Positions 1 through 8,306 of a stretch of DNA of 64,000 nt are shown piece after piece. The stretch is taken from NCBI RefSeq assembly GCF_005222755.1, contig NZ_STGD01000014.1, forward strand, positions 62,001 through 126,000, in the 5' to 3' direction. Under the pieces are notes generated by a model. That model was given only the letters and a program-made list of their open reading frames with translations, searched no databases and was not told where the DNA came from. Made by a program: the position numbers and the translations under genes. Every line of letters starts with the position of its first letter. Within the stretch, counting starts at the first letter, position 1. Source of the DNA: Roseomonas sp. HF4. GTDB taxonomy: Bacteria > Pseudomonadota > Alphaproteobacteria > Acetobacterales > Acetobacteraceae.

Positions 1-45
1 GACGCGCCGCGGGCGAGGATCACCGCACCGGACGGGAGTGCGTGC

Positions 46-735
46 ATGATGCGGCTGATCATCGGGGCCAAGTGGTCCTCCACCTGGACGATGCGCGGCT
101 GGCTCGCCTGCCGCCTCTCCGGGCTGCCCTTCGAGGCCGAGACGCTGTTTCTCTCCCGCCCCGACAGCAAGGCGCGGCTGGCGGAGGTCTCGCCCACCGG
201 GCTGATCCCGGTGCTGGTGGATGACGGCTTCGTCGTGACGGACACGCTCGCCATCGCGGAATACCTGTGGGAGCGCGCGCCGGGCTGCGACATCTGGCCC
301 CAGGACCTCCGCGCGCGCACCGCCGCGCGCATGTCGGCGGCCGAGATGCACGCGCATTTCGCCGAACTCCGCGCCGCGATGCCGATGAACCTGGTCAAGC
401 GCTGGCCGATCGCGAACGGCATCCCGTCCAATGCGAAGCTGCTCGGCCGGCCGGGGGTGGAGGCGCAGGTCGCGCGGGTGCAGCGATCCTGGCGCGACAC
501 CCGCGCCGCCTGGGGCGCGGGCGGGCCGTACCTATTCGGCGCGCGCTTCAATTTCGCGGATGCGATGTGGGCGCCGATGGCGTCGCGCTTCCGCACCTAT
601 TCCGTGGTGCTGGCGCCGGATGCGCAGGCCTATGCCGATGCCGTGCTGGCGCATCCGCTGGTGGCCGAATGGGTCGCGGGCGCCGAAGCGCAGGCGCGAG
701 AGATCGGCTGGGAGGCCTGCGCCGCCTGGCCCTGA
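46..735 (+). CDS. Glutathione S-transferase family protein
   Basis: 229-residue cytosolic protein of the usual GST length (about 200 to 230). The N-terminus reads as a thioredoxin-fold GST domain, with an SSTWTMR segment at residues 11-17 like the SSWSLR motif of YfcF/SspA-type GSTs and a TGLIPVLVDDG segment with the cis-proline of the glutathione site (about 50-60). A helical C-terminal domain carries FNFADAMWAP (about 168-177). Glutathione conjugation or a related thiol activity is family knowledge; the substrate is unknown. ATG at 46 is chosen because GGGAG lies 8 nt upstream; a second ATG follows directly at 49. The next gene is an MFS transporter, but nothing in the sequence ties the two together. 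Confidence 0.88.
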   Translation: MMRLIIGAKWSSTWTMRGWLACRLSGLPFEAETLFLSRPDSKARLAEVSPTGLIPVLVDDGFVVTDTLAIAEYLWERAPGCDIWPQDLRARTAARMSAAEMHAHFAELRAAMPMNLVKRWPIANGIPSNAKLLGRPGVEAQVARVQRSWRDTRAAWGAGGPYLFGARFNFADAMWAPMASRFRTYSVVLAPDAQAYADAVLAHPLVAEWVAGAEAQAREIGWEACAAWP

Positions 736-828
736 CCCGACGGGCCCGCATGGCGCCATGACGCGCGCCCCATGGCGACCGCCGGCCGCGCCTGCCATGC
801 TCCGCCGCCCGGGAGGAACAGGACCGCC

Positions 829-2064
829 GTGACCGATGCCGTGACCGACCGCCGCCCGGCCTGGCTGCGCCTGGTGGCCGCCGTGCTCCTGTCCATGCTC
901 GGCAGCGCGCCGATGTGGTCGGTGGTGGTGGTGCTTCCCGCCGTGCAGGCGGAATTCGGCACGGCGCGGGCCGGCGCCTCGCTGCCCTACACCATGACGA
1001 TGGTCGGCTTCGTCGTCGGCGGCGTTCTGATGGGGCGGCTCGCGGACCGCTTCGGGGTCATGGTGCCGGTGCTGATCGGCGCGGTCTCGCTCGGGGTGGG
1101 CGGCGTCGCGGCGGCGCTGGCGCCGAGCCTGCTCGTCTTCGGCCTCGCCTACGGCGTCTTCATGGGCTGCTTCGGCGCGGCGGCGGTGTTCGGGCCGCTG
1201 ATCGCCGACGTCTCGCTCTGGTTCGTCCGCCGCCGCGGCATCGCGGTCGCGATCGCGGCGTCGGGCAACTACCTGGCGGGCACGCTCTGGCCGCCGCTGC
1301 TGCAATGGGGGATCGGCACGATCGGCTGGCGGCACGCGCACCTCGCGATGGGGGCCACCTGCCTGCTGACCATGGTGCCGCTGGCGTTGGCGCTCCGGCC
1401 GCGCGCGCCGGTGCCGCCGCCGCGCCCGGTGGCGGCCAAGGGCTCGCCGGGGGCCATGCCGCTCGGCCTGCCGCCCAATAGGCTGCAGGCGATCCTGGGC
1501 TTCGCGGGCATCGCCTGCTGCGTCGCGATGGCGATGCCGCAGGTCCACATCGTCGCCTATTGCGTGGACCTCGGCTACGGCGCGCAGCGCGGCGCGGAGA
1601 TGCTGTCGCTCATGCTCGCCTGCGGCATCGTCTCCCGCCTGGCCTTCGGCGCGGTGATGGACCGCATCGGCGGGCTGCGCACGCTGGCGCTCGGCTCGGC
1701 GCTGCAGGGGGTGGCGCTGCTGCTGTTCCTGCCGGCGGACGGCATGGTCGCGCTGTACGTGGTCAGCGCCGTCTTCGGCCTGTTCCAGGGCGGCATCGTG
1801 CCGTCCTACGCGATGATCGTGCGCGAATACTTCCCGCCCGAGCAGGCGGGAACGCGGGTCGGCATCGCGCTGTCCTCCACGCTGGTCGGCATGGCGCTCG
1901 GCGGCTGGATGGCGGGGGCCATCTTCGACGCCACTGGGTCCTACGACGCGGCGATGTGGAACGGGATCGCGTGGAATCTCGTCAACCTCGCCATCGCGCT
2001 CTGGCTGCTGCGGCGGGGGATGCGCCTCCCGCGCGGATGGACAGCGGCGCCGGCCACGCCATAG
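829..2064 (+). CDS. MFS transporter
   Basis: 411-residue polytopic inner-membrane protein of the major facilitator superfamily, with alternating hydrophobic segments consistent with about 12 helices. The MFS motif-A loop is visible as GRLADRFGVMVP after the second helix and again as GAVMDRIGGLRTL in the second half, indicating the usual two six-helix halves. I start at GTG 829, which follows GGGAGGAACAGG; an upstream in-frame ATG at 772 would add 19 residues without a clear ribosome-binding site. The fold is like the oxalate/monocarboxylate branch of MFS, but the substrate cannot be read from sequence. It lies 32 nt upstream of a TauD-type dioxygenase and may import that enzyme's substrate; this is inference. 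Confidence 0.85.
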   Translation: MTDAVTDRRPAWLRLVAAVLLSMLGSAPMWSVVVVLPAVQAEFGTARAGASLPYTMTMVGFVVGGVLMGRLADRFGVMVPVLIGAVSLGVGGVAAALAPSLLVFGLAYGVFMGCFGAAAVFGPLIADVSLWFVRRRGIAVAIAASGNYLAGTLWPPLLQWGIGTIGWRHAHLAMGATCLLTMVPLALALRPRAPVPPPRPVAAKGSPGAMPLGLPPNRLQAILGFAGIACCVAMAMPQVHIVAYCVDLGYGAQRGAEMLSLMLACGIVSRLAFGAVMDRIGGLRTLALGSALQGVALLLFLPADGMVALYVVSAVFGLFQGGIVPSYAMIVREYFPPEQAGTRVGIALSSTLVGMALGGWMAGAIFDATGSYDAAMWNGIAWNLVNLAIALWLLRRGMRLPRGWTAAPATP

Positions 2065-2096
2065 CCTGCCAGCAACGCAAGAACCGGGAGGACACC

Positions 2097-3143
2097 ATGG
2101 ACCTGCCAGCTGGCCCGATCGGCGGGCAGGCCGCCTGGACGGGCGACGCGATGGCGCGCCGTACCGACTGGATCGAGACGCTGGGCGGCCCCGAACTGGC
2201 CGAGATCGACGCCGCCATCGCCGCCCATAAGGCTGCCGGCCGCGCGATGGGCGGGATCACGCCCGAGACCTTCCGCCTGCCGCTGCTGGCGCCCCGCCTC
2301 GCGCGCATCCTGGGCGACCTGCAGCGCGGGCGCGGCTTCGTGCTGATCCGCGGCTTCGACGTCGCGGCGCGGCCGATCGAGGACAGCGCGATCGGCTACC
2401 TCGGCATCGGCGCGCATCTCGGCGGGTTCCGTTCGCAGAATGCCAAGGGGCACCTGCTCGGGCACGTGAAGGACCTCGGCCTCGACATCCGCGACCCGAA
2501 GGTGCGCTACTACCAGACCAGCCGCGAGCTCGAGTTCCACACCGACAGCTGCGACATCGTGGGCCTGCTCTGCCTGAAGACGGCGAAGTCCGGCGGCGGC
2601 TCGCGCATCGTCTCCTCGGTCGCGATCCACGATTGCATGCTGGCGGAGACCCCCGACCTCTGGCGCGCGCTGTTCAACCCCATGCCGACCGACCGGCGCG
2701 GGGAGATCCCGCCGGGCATGCTGCCCTGGTTCGAGATCCCGGTCTTCAACTGGCACCGGGGGGAGCTCAGCACGATCTACGCGGGCCAGTACATCCGCTC
2801 GGCCCAGGCGAACTTCCCCGAGGCGCGGCGGCTCACGCCCGTCGAGCACGCCGCGATCGACCGGCTCGACGTGCTCGCCGCCGAGATGTCGCTCGAGATG
2901 GAGTTCCGCCCCGGCGACATGCAGTTCGTGCACAACCACACCTGCCTGCACAGCCGCACCGATTTTGAGGACTGGCCCGAACCCGAGCGGCGGCGGCACC
3001 TGCTGCGCCTGTGGCTCGCGCCGCGGGAGGCGCGCGAATTGCCGCCCGCCTATGCGCAGCGCTACGGGGATATCACGCCGGGGAACCGGGGCGGGATCGT
3101 GGTGAAGGACACGGTGCTGACCTTCACGCTGGCGCCGGCTTGA
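2097..3143 (+). CDS. TauD/TfdA family Fe(II)/2-oxoglutarate-dependent dioxygenase
   Basis: 348 residues, the normal size for this non-haem iron dioxygenase family, which oxidises a substrate with O2 while decarboxylating 2-oxoglutarate. The iron ligands appear as HTD (H148 and D150) and the distal His in NHTCLHSR (H285). The basic stretch ERRRHLLRLWL near 298-308 supplies the likely 2-oxoglutarate-binding Arg. ATG 2097 is preceded by GGGAGGACACC, a good ribosome-binding site; an open frame extends upstream over the MFS gene but is not coding there. It sits just after the MFS transporter, so the pair may handle one small organic acid. The specific substrate is unknown; taurine versus other acids cannot be decided. 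Confidence 0.88.
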   Translation: MDLPAGPIGGQAAWTGDAMARRTDWIETLGGPELAEIDAAIAAHKAAGRAMGGITPETFRLPLLAPRLARILGDLQRGRGFVLIRGFDVAARPIEDSAIGYLGIGAHLGGFRSQNAKGHLLGHVKDLGLDIRDPKVRYYQTSRELEFHTDSCDIVGLLCLKTAKSGGGSRIVSSVAIHDCMLAETPDLWRALFNPMPTDRRGEIPPGMLPWFEIPVFNWHRGELSTIYAGQYIRSAQANFPEARRLTPVEHAAIDRLDVLAAEMSLEMEFRPGDMQFVHNHTCLHSRTDFEDWPEPERRRHLLRLWLAPREARELPPAYAQRYGDITPGNRGGIVVKDTVLTFTLAPA

Positions 3144-3148
3144 AGGGC

Positions 3149-3174
3149 GGGGGGAGAAGGGAACTTCTCCCCCC
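3149..3174. terminator. GC-rich hairpin, likely bidirectional terminator or repeat
   Basis: An 11-bp perfect stem (GGGGGGAGAAG with CTTCTCCCCCC) around a GGAA loop begins 5 nt after the dioxygenase stop codon. There is no T-tract. It lies between convergent genes, so it could serve both strands, or simply be a member of a repeat family. Confidence 0.45.
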
Positions 3175-3255
3175 GGTCCCCCCCTCAACCTTCCTTGGCA
3201 CCTGGCGTCCAACCATCCAGGACGGGCACCAAATGACAAAGAAGGGAGGGGTCGT

Positions 3256-3275
3256 GGGGGAGGTTCTCCTCCCCC
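3256..3275. repeat. Second GC-rich inverted repeat
   Basis: An 8-bp stem (GGGGGAGG with CCTCCCCC) with a TTCT loop, about 80 nt from the hairpin at 3149-3174 and with the same G-run/TTCT/C-run composition. It lies between the convergent dioxygenase and iron-sulfur genes. The resemblance suggests an intergenic repeat rather than two unrelated terminators. Confidence 0.4.
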
Positions 3276-3320
3276 GACCTTTCCGCCGTCGTGCGGCGTC
3301 GGGACCTGCACCGGCCGTCA

Positions 3321-5366
3321 TCACTCCTTCGTGTCGCGCTTCGCCCGCTCCGCCTCGCGCAGGTAATCCTCGGTCGTCTTGGTGATCGGCCGTGCCGGCC
3401 CCGCATAGGGATCGAGCCCGCCCGAGGTCGCCTCCGTGATCCGGCAATCCTCGCAGAGGTCCAGGATCGCGACCTTCGACGGGTCGCTGAACATCCAATG
3501 CGCCGACAGCTTCGCCTTCACCCGCGCGATGGAGGCCTTGGTGCCGAACAGCTTGTTGCAGCGCGGGCAGGCGGCGGGTTCCTCCTCCTTCACCACCTGG
3601 GGCGCGCTGGCGGCCTCGGCGAAGTTCAGCCGCGGCTCCAGCGTGATGACCTTCTCCGGGCAGGTCGCGGCGCAGAGGCCGCATTGCACGCAGGCATCCT
3701 CGAGGAAGCGCAGCTGCGGCGTCTCGGGGTTCGCGCTGAAGGCCGAGGTCGGGCAGACGCCGGTGCAGGCGAGGCAGAGCGTGCAGCCCGCCGCATCGAC
3801 CTGCGCGATACCGAAGGGGGCGAGCGCCGGCATGGGCACCGCCTCGGCCGGCGCGCGCGCGGCGGTACGCAGTGCCCGGAACGCCTGCAGCGCCATCTCC
3901 CGCGGCGTGCCGATCGCCTGGTGGGTCGACGGTGCGAAGGCGAAGGGCGCACGCGGCAGGGCGGCCAGGGCCTCGCCGAGGGCGAAGGGGTCGTCCGTCT
4001 CGATCGCCGCGGCGCGCGGGGCGGCGTGGCCGAGGCCGAGCCCGGCCAGCGCGGCATTCGCGTAATTGAGGTTGCGCAGCACTCCCTCCGCCCCGTGCGC
4101 CCGCTTGCCCGGCAGCAGCACCCGCAGCGCCGTCGCGCCCCAGGCGAAGGCGCCGGCGATGAGCGACAGGTCGAGTGCCGTCGGTTCGTTCACGCGCAGC
4201 GGCAGCACGCGCGCGGGCAGGCCGTTGCCGTGCCGGGCCAGCGCGTCGAGCAGCGGCTCGCCGGCGGCCTCGTCATGCACCAGCACGACCGGCGCCTCCC
4301 CGCCCGCCTCCCGGTACGCGAGCAGCAGGGTCCGCAGGCGCCGCGCGAGGGCCGAGGGCGGCGGCAGCGTGTAGGTCGCGGCACCCGTCGGGCAGACCGC
4401 GGCGCAGGCGCCGCAGCCGGCGCAGATCTCGGCACTGATGACGACATGGTCCTTCTCCGCCCCGGTGCCGGGCGCGATGGCGCCGGTCGGGCAGAGGTCG
4501 AGGCAGCGCGTGCAGCCCGTTTTCCTGTTGCGGGAATGGGCGCAGAGCGCGGCCTCGAAGGCGACGAAGCGGGGCTTGTCGAAGGTACCGGCCAACTCGC
4601 CCGCGGCGGCGATGGCGCGCTCGACGGCCGCGGCGTCGGTGGGGTCGGCGCGGAGATACCCCTGGCGGACCTCGTGCGCCGGGAACAGCGGCGCGCCGCC
4701 GGTCAGGTCCAGCACGACATCCGCGCGGCTCACGGCGCTGTCCTTGCCCGGCCCCCAGTCGTAGCGGGCGCGGGAGGAAGGGCGCGGCATGGCGGCGCCG
4801 TCCACGGTCACTTCGAAGGCACCGAGCCAGCCCGTCGCGGCGCGCGCGCGGCCCTTCATGACGGGGAAGGCGGCGGCGCGCGGCGGCACGACATCCTCGG
4901 CGCCGGTCAGCAGCACCGTGAGGTCGAGCCGGTCCTGCAGCCGCGCCGCGGCGTCGAGCGCCACGGCATCGCGCCCGAGCACCAGTGTCACGCCGTGGCT
5001 CTCGAGCGCCACGAGCGGCGTCGCGGGCATCGGCTCGGCCGCGGCGGCGACCAGCGCGGCCATCTTCGCGCCGGCGGCGCGGCCCTCCGCGGACCAACCG
5101 GCATGCTCGCGGACATTCACGAAGGTCGGCACGGCGCCGCCGGATTCCGCGGCTTCCTGGGCAAAGAGCGGCGCCTGGGCGGTGCAGGCGACGGTCAGCG
5201 GCCGGCCGGTCGCGATCGCAGCCATGAAGCGGTCGAGCTGCGCCTGGCAGAGCTGCTCGGCGGTGCGCAGCTCGGCGCGGCAGCCGCGGGCGATGGCCTT
5301 CTCGTCGAGGCGCATCGTATCCTCGCAACTGCACACCAGGGCGATCCGCCCGTCCGTTCCGCTCAT
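3321..5366 (-). CDS. Multi-cluster 4Fe-4S binding protein of the formate dehydrogenase locus
   Basis: 681-residue protein with no signal peptide, so probably cytosolic. Four ferredoxin-type cysteine motifs are visible in two pairs: CTRCLDLCP and CAGCGACAAVCP near residues 285-325, and CTLCLACTGVCP and CVQCGLCAATCP near 527-570. A C-terminal CPRC with a later CEDC looks like a separate metal site. The N-terminal part (VCSCEDT, VACTAQAPLF) contains further cysteines and no domain I recognise. Proteins of this kind occur beside formate dehydrogenase genes in alphaproteobacteria; a role in electron transfer to or from the enzyme, or in its maturation, is inference. I start at ATG 5366 (MSGTDG); an in-frame ATG lies 9 nt upstream. 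It is divergent from the accessory operon at 5454. Confidence 0.85.
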   Translation of the reverse strand: MSGTDGRIALVCSCEDTMRLDEKAIARGCRAELRTAEQLCQAQLDRFMAAIATGRPLTVACTAQAPLFAQEAAESGGAVPTFVNVREHAGWSAEGRAAGAKMAALVAAAAEPMPATPLVALESHGVTLVLGRDAVALDAAARLQDRLDLTVLLTGAEDVVPPRAAAFPVMKGRARAATGWLGAFEVTVDGAAMPRPSSRARYDWGPGKDSAVSRADVVLDLTGGAPLFPAHEVRQGYLRADPTDAAAVERAIAAAGELAGTFDKPRFVAFEAALCAHSRNRKTGCTRCLDLCPTGAIAPGTGAEKDHVVISAEICAGCGACAAVCPTGAATYTLPPPSALARRLRTLLLAYREAGGEAPVVLVHDEAAGEPLLDALARHGNGLPARVLPLRVNEPTALDLSLIAGAFAWGATALRVLLPGKRAHGAEGVLRNLNYANAALAGLGLGHAAPRAAAIETDDPFALGEALAALPRAPFAFAPSTHQAIGTPREMALQAFRALRTAARAPAEAVPMPALAPFGIAQVDAAGCTLCLACTGVCPTSAFSANPETPQLRFLEDACVQCGLCAATCPEKVITLEPRLNFAEAASAPQVVKEEEPAACPRCNKLFGTKASIARVKAKLSAHWMFSDPSKVAILDLCEDCRITEATSGGLDPYAGPARPITKTTEDYLREAERAKRDTKE

Positions 5367-5374
5367 CGACCGCA

Positions 5375-5389
5375 CGTCTCCCGGAGACG
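5375..5389. promoter_or_regulatory. 7-1-7 palindrome in the divergent promoter region
   Basis: CGTCTCC, one base, GGAGACG: a perfect inverted repeat lying just outside the 4Fe-4S gene start and 6 nt upstream of the predicted -35 box of the opposite operon. Its position suits an operator shared by the two divergent transcripts. No regulator is assigned. Confidence 0.35.
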
Positions 5390-5395
5390 CCCCGT

Positions 5396-5424
5396 TTGGA
5401 CCTCAGGGGCTGCGCGCATATATG
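5396..5424 (+). promoter_or_regulatory. Predicted sigma-70-type promoter of the accessory operon
   Basis: TTGGAC at 5396-5401 and TATATG at 5419-5424 are separated by exactly 17 nt. The TATATG is one of the few AT-rich stretches in this area, and the GTG start of the first gene follows at 5454, leaving a leader of about 20 to 25 nt. Confidence 0.5.
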
Positions 5425-5453
5425 CCGGGCGTCACGGGGATGCGAGGGAACGA

Positions 5454-6146
5454 GTGTCCGAGGGCCTGTCCGACCTGCCGAGCGTCTTCCGGCCGATCAT
5501 CGCGTTGCGCGAGGCCGGCTGCGCGATGGCGCGCGCCGTGGCCGAGGCGCCGCGGCACGGCGCCGGCACGCTGGTCTGGGTGCGGTCCTGGGCGCGCATC
5601 GAGGCGGCGGTGGTGCTCGAGCCCGAGCAGCCGCTGGGCGCGGCGCGCCCGGCGCTGCTGGCGGCGCTGGCCGCCTTCGCCGATGCGGCCGGCGCGCTCG
5701 GCCCGCCGGAGATGCCGATCACCTTCGACTGGCCGGCCGCGGTGCGCGTCAATGGCGGGCTGGTCGGCCACGCGCGCCTGGCCGCGCCGCCCGGATGCGC
5801 GGCCGATGCGGTGCCGGACTGGCTGGTGGTCGGCATCGAGGCCGCCTTCGCCGACCCGGCCGAGGCCGAGCCGGGCCGCGTGCGCGACCGCACCACGCTG
5901 TTCGAGGAAGGCTTCAACGAGACGACGCCCGCCGAGGTCACCGCCGCCTGGGCGCGCCACCTGATGGCGATCCTGGCGGAATGGCAGGCGCGCGGGCTCG
6001 GCGCCGTGACCTCCCGCTACCTGGCGCGGCTCGACCCCGCGGTGGGTGAGGGTGCGCGACGCGGCATCGATCCCGCGACGGGCGACCTGGTGCTGCAGCG
6101 GGGCGCGGTCCGGGAACGGCTTCCGATCGACGGGGTGGCGGCATGA
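5454..6146 (+). CDS. Biotin/lipoate-protein ligase-like protein with altered catalytic motifs
   Basis: 230 residues, related to the biotin/lipoate protein ligase family members (DUF4444 type) found next to formate dehydrogenase genes in alphaproteobacteria. The overall pattern GAGTLVWVRSWARIEAAVVL, then ITFDWPAAVRVNGGLVGHARL, follows a ligase domain. However, the glycine-rich GRGRxGR loop reads GAGTLVW, and the KWPND motif with its catalytic Lys reads DWPAA. Normal ligase chemistry therefore looks unlikely, and the role is unknown. Start GTG 5454 follows GAGGGAACGA; open frame continues far upstream on this strand but overlaps the divergent 4Fe-4S gene. The stop overlaps the DUF6505 start as ATGA, so the two are translationally coupled. 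Confidence 0.78.
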   Translation: MSEGLSDLPSVFRPIIALREAGCAMARAVAEAPRHGAGTLVWVRSWARIEAAVVLEPEQPLGAARPALLAALAAFADAAGALGPPEMPITFDWPAAVRVNGGLVGHARLAAPPGCAADAVPDWLVVGIEAAFADPAEAEPGRVRDRTTLFEEGFNETTPAEVTAAWARHLMAILAEWQARGLGAVTSRYLARLDPAVGEGARRGIDPATGDLVLQRGAVRERLPIDGVAA

Positions 6147-6760
6147 CGCGGCTGCTGCGCACCATCCGGCTCGACGCCTCGGACGCGCTGGTCTTCCCGC
6201 GCGCGGCCGAGCCCGGCGAATGGGCGGTGCCCGGCGGCTTCTGCTTCTGGGACGACGATCTGGGGGCGCTGGAGGGCAAGCGGCGGCAGGCCTTCCGGGC
6301 GGGCTTCCTCGGCCTCGGCTCCTTCGGGTGGTCGACGCTGGTGCAGGTCGTGACGGCCAGCGCGGCGCAGCGGGAGGAAGCGGCGGCCGCGCTGGCCGCG
6401 CATATCCAGGATGCCCTCGGCGCGCCGGACGCCGCGGCGGCGCGCGCGGCGGCGGAGGAGGAGATCGCCTTCGCCGAATCGCTCTGCGACCATCCGCCCG
6501 GGACCCTGGTCGCGCTCACCCGTGGCGCGGAGGGCGGCGAGATCCGCGAACGCTTCCGCACGCTGCATGAACGCGCCGAGCCGCACCGCGCCTTCGAGAC
6601 GCTGCCGGTCTTCGCGGCCGTCGCGGTCGATGGCGAGGAGGAGCCGGTCATGCACCCGGACCTCGCGCGCATGGCCCGCGCCGGCACGGGTTCCAGTCGC
6701 GCCGGCCGGCGCGAGGGATCAAGCCGCGCCGGTCGGCGCGAGGACGAGGCCCCCGAATGA
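6143..6760 (+). CDS. DUF6505 family protein
   Basis: 205-residue protein recognised from its N-terminal pattern: LLRTIRLDASDALVFPRAAE, EWAVPGGFCFW and GFLGLGSFGWSTLVQVV. Members sit in formate dehydrogenase clusters and have no established biochemical function. There is no signal peptide or membrane segment, so it is probably cytosolic. It is coupled to the previous and following genes by ATGA overlaps. Oddity: the extreme C-terminus holds a direct repeat of SSRAGRRE (nt 6692-6715 and 6719-6742) separated by one codon, which makes a basic tail not expected for the family core and probably a recent local duplication. Confidence 0.75.
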   Translation: MTRLLRTIRLDASDALVFPRAAEPGEWAVPGGFCFWDDDLGALEGKRRQAFRAGFLGLGSFGWSTLVQVVTASAAQREEAAAALAAHIQDALGAPDAAAARAAAEEEIAFAESLCDHPPGTLVALTRGAEGGEIRERFRTLHERAEPHRAFETLPVFAAVAVDGEEEPVMHPDLARMARAGTGSSRAGRREGSSRAGRREDEAPE

Positions 6761-7797
6761 GCGACCTGCTCTCCCCCGGCGACTTCTGGGTCGCCTCCGG
6801 CCACCACCTTTGCGATGTCGGCGCGCATGGGCGGCTGCTGGCGACGCCCGAGCTGTGGCGCGCCTTCCTCGCGCGGCCGGAGCTGATCCCGCCCGACGAG
6901 GCCTGTGCGGCCGAGCGGGCGCTGCACGCCGCGCTGATGGAGGCGCCGCTGCAGCCGGTCGAGCCGGCCCGCCTCGCGGCGCTGGCCGATGCCGACGCGC
7001 GCGAGAATTTCGGCCATTTCATGGCCTTCCGCGACCGCGTCGCGGCGCAGCCCTCGCTGGAGGCCGCCTGGCTCGCGCTCTATCGGGAGGGCGTGGCGGG
7101 GCTGCCGCCGATCCTGCTGCAGATGCTGACGCACCTCGTGGCGCGCGCCGCGCTGGAAGGCGAAGGCGACCCCTTCGTGCTGCGGGCGGGCGAGCTGCTG
7201 TACCGGACGCAACGCGCCGGCATCCACCAGGGCGCGACACTGCTGGCGGATGAGGAGGTGGTCGAGATGCGCGGCCGCGACGGCGGCTTCGGCGCGATCG
7301 GGCAGTTGCTGGTCGAAGCCGGCGCGCCGCCGCGCGAGGTCGAGCTTGACGTGCTGACCGAGGCGAACGGCACGCTCTATCACGGGCGGTCGGATGCGCA
7401 CGACTTCGCCCTCGACATCGCCGAGGGGCGGGACGGCGCGCGCGGCATCGGCCGCATGCTGGAACGCCTCATCCGCCACCTGTTCGGGGAGGAGGTCGCG
7501 ATCCGGCCCGTCCCGGTGATCGAGGATGCGAACTGGACCTGGCATGTCGGCCTCGATGCCGAGGCGAGCGCGATCGCCAACGACCTCTGGCACGGCAAGA
7601 CGGTGAAGCAGGCGCGGCTCGCGCGCATCCTCTGGCTCGGCGTGCTGGAATTCCGCGATGCGTCGCGCGTGCTGCCGCGCGTGGCCGGCCGGCCGGTCTA
7701 TCTTGCGCTGGCCATGGATGCGGCGAATCGCGTGCGCATGAAGCCGCAGAACCTGGTGGCGGGGCTGCCGCTGGTCGCGAAGGATGAGGCCGCATGA
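6757..7797 (+). CDS. DUF6352 family protein
   Basis: 346-residue protein identified by its characteristic opening (DFWVASGHHL, LRPEL-like ARPELIPPDEACAAERALHAAL) and by its place between DUF6505 and DUF3305 genes. No known catalytic motif, signal peptide or membrane helix is apparent; several short acidic/aromatic motifs such as FHDL-like HDFALDIAEGRDG and MLERLIRHLFGE may form its core. Function is unestablished. Conserved association with formate dehydrogenase suggests a role in maturation or activity of that enzyme (inference). Both ends overlap neighbouring genes by 4 nt (ATGA), so stoichiometric expression with them is likely. Confidence 0.75.
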   Translation: MSDLLSPGDFWVASGHHLCDVGAHGRLLATPELWRAFLARPELIPPDEACAAERALHAALMEAPLQPVEPARLAALADADARENFGHFMAFRDRVAAQPSLEAAWLALYREGVAGLPPILLQMLTHLVARAALEGEGDPFVLRAGELLYRTQRAGIHQGATLLADEEVVEMRGRDGGFGAIGQLLVEAGAPPREVELDVLTEANGTLYHGRSDAHDFALDIAEGRDGARGIGRMLERLIRHLFGEEVAIRPVPVIEDANWTWHVGLDAEASAIANDLWHGKTVKQARLARILWLGVLEFRDASRVLPRVAGRPVYLALAMDAANRVRMKPQNLVAGLPLVAKDEAA

Positions 7798-8306
7798 CGC
7801 TGGAAGTCCCGGGCACCATCCGGATTCCCGTCGGCGTCGTGGCGGAACGCCGCCCGGCCGTCACGCCCTGGGCCGAGCATGTCTGGCAGGCGCGCGAGGT
7901 GCTGGAGGACACGCCGCCCGTCGCCGCCTGGACCCTGCTGCGCGAGGAGGCCGGCCGCGCACTGTTCTTCGCCGGCACCGCCGAGGTCGCGCTGCACCCG
8001 ACCGACACCGACAACTACAAGCACAACCTCGAGGCCGCGGAGCCGCGCATCTGGGTGGTGCTGCGGCCCTGCGAGGCCCCGCCCGGGCTGATGCTGCAGG
8101 CCGTCACGGTCGATGCCGGGGAGGCGCACCTCTATGCCGACACCGGCGACGACCTGCTGGAAGCCCTGCCCCTGCCGCCCCGGCTTCGCGCGACGGTGGA
8201 GGCCTTCGTCGCCGAGCACCATCGCGACCGCGGCTTCCACAAGCGCCGGCGCGACCGGGCGGACACGGATGCGCTCGGCCGCCGGCCGCGGGTGGACGGC
8301 GCGTGA
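7794..8306 (+). CDS. DUF3305 domain-containing protein
   Basis: 170 residues. The family signature is visible as IPVGVVAERRPAVTPWAEHVWQ near the N-terminus, then HPTDTDNYKHNLEAAEPRIWVVLRP in the middle. DUF3305 proteins are small cytosolic proteins almost always paired with DUF3306 and a formate dehydrogenase; their function is not known. The gene overlaps its predecessor by 4 nt (ATGA) and the next gene by 4 nt (GTGA), so it is part of one tightly coupled operon. Confidence 0.85.
   Translation: MTLEVPGTIRIPVGVVAERRPAVTPWAEHVWQAREVLEDTPPVAAWTLLREEAGRALFFAGTAEVALHPTDTDNYKHNLEAAEPRIWVVLRPCEAPPGLMLQAVTVDAGEAHLYADTGDDLLEALPLPPRLRATVEAFVAEHHRDRGFHKRRRDRADTDALGRRPRVDGA

Noticed and set aside
3291..5453. 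Plus-strand open frame running into the ligase-like gene
   Set aside because: It is antisense to the 4Fe-4S protein gene, whose cysteine motifs are unmistakable; only the part from GTG 5454 is coding.
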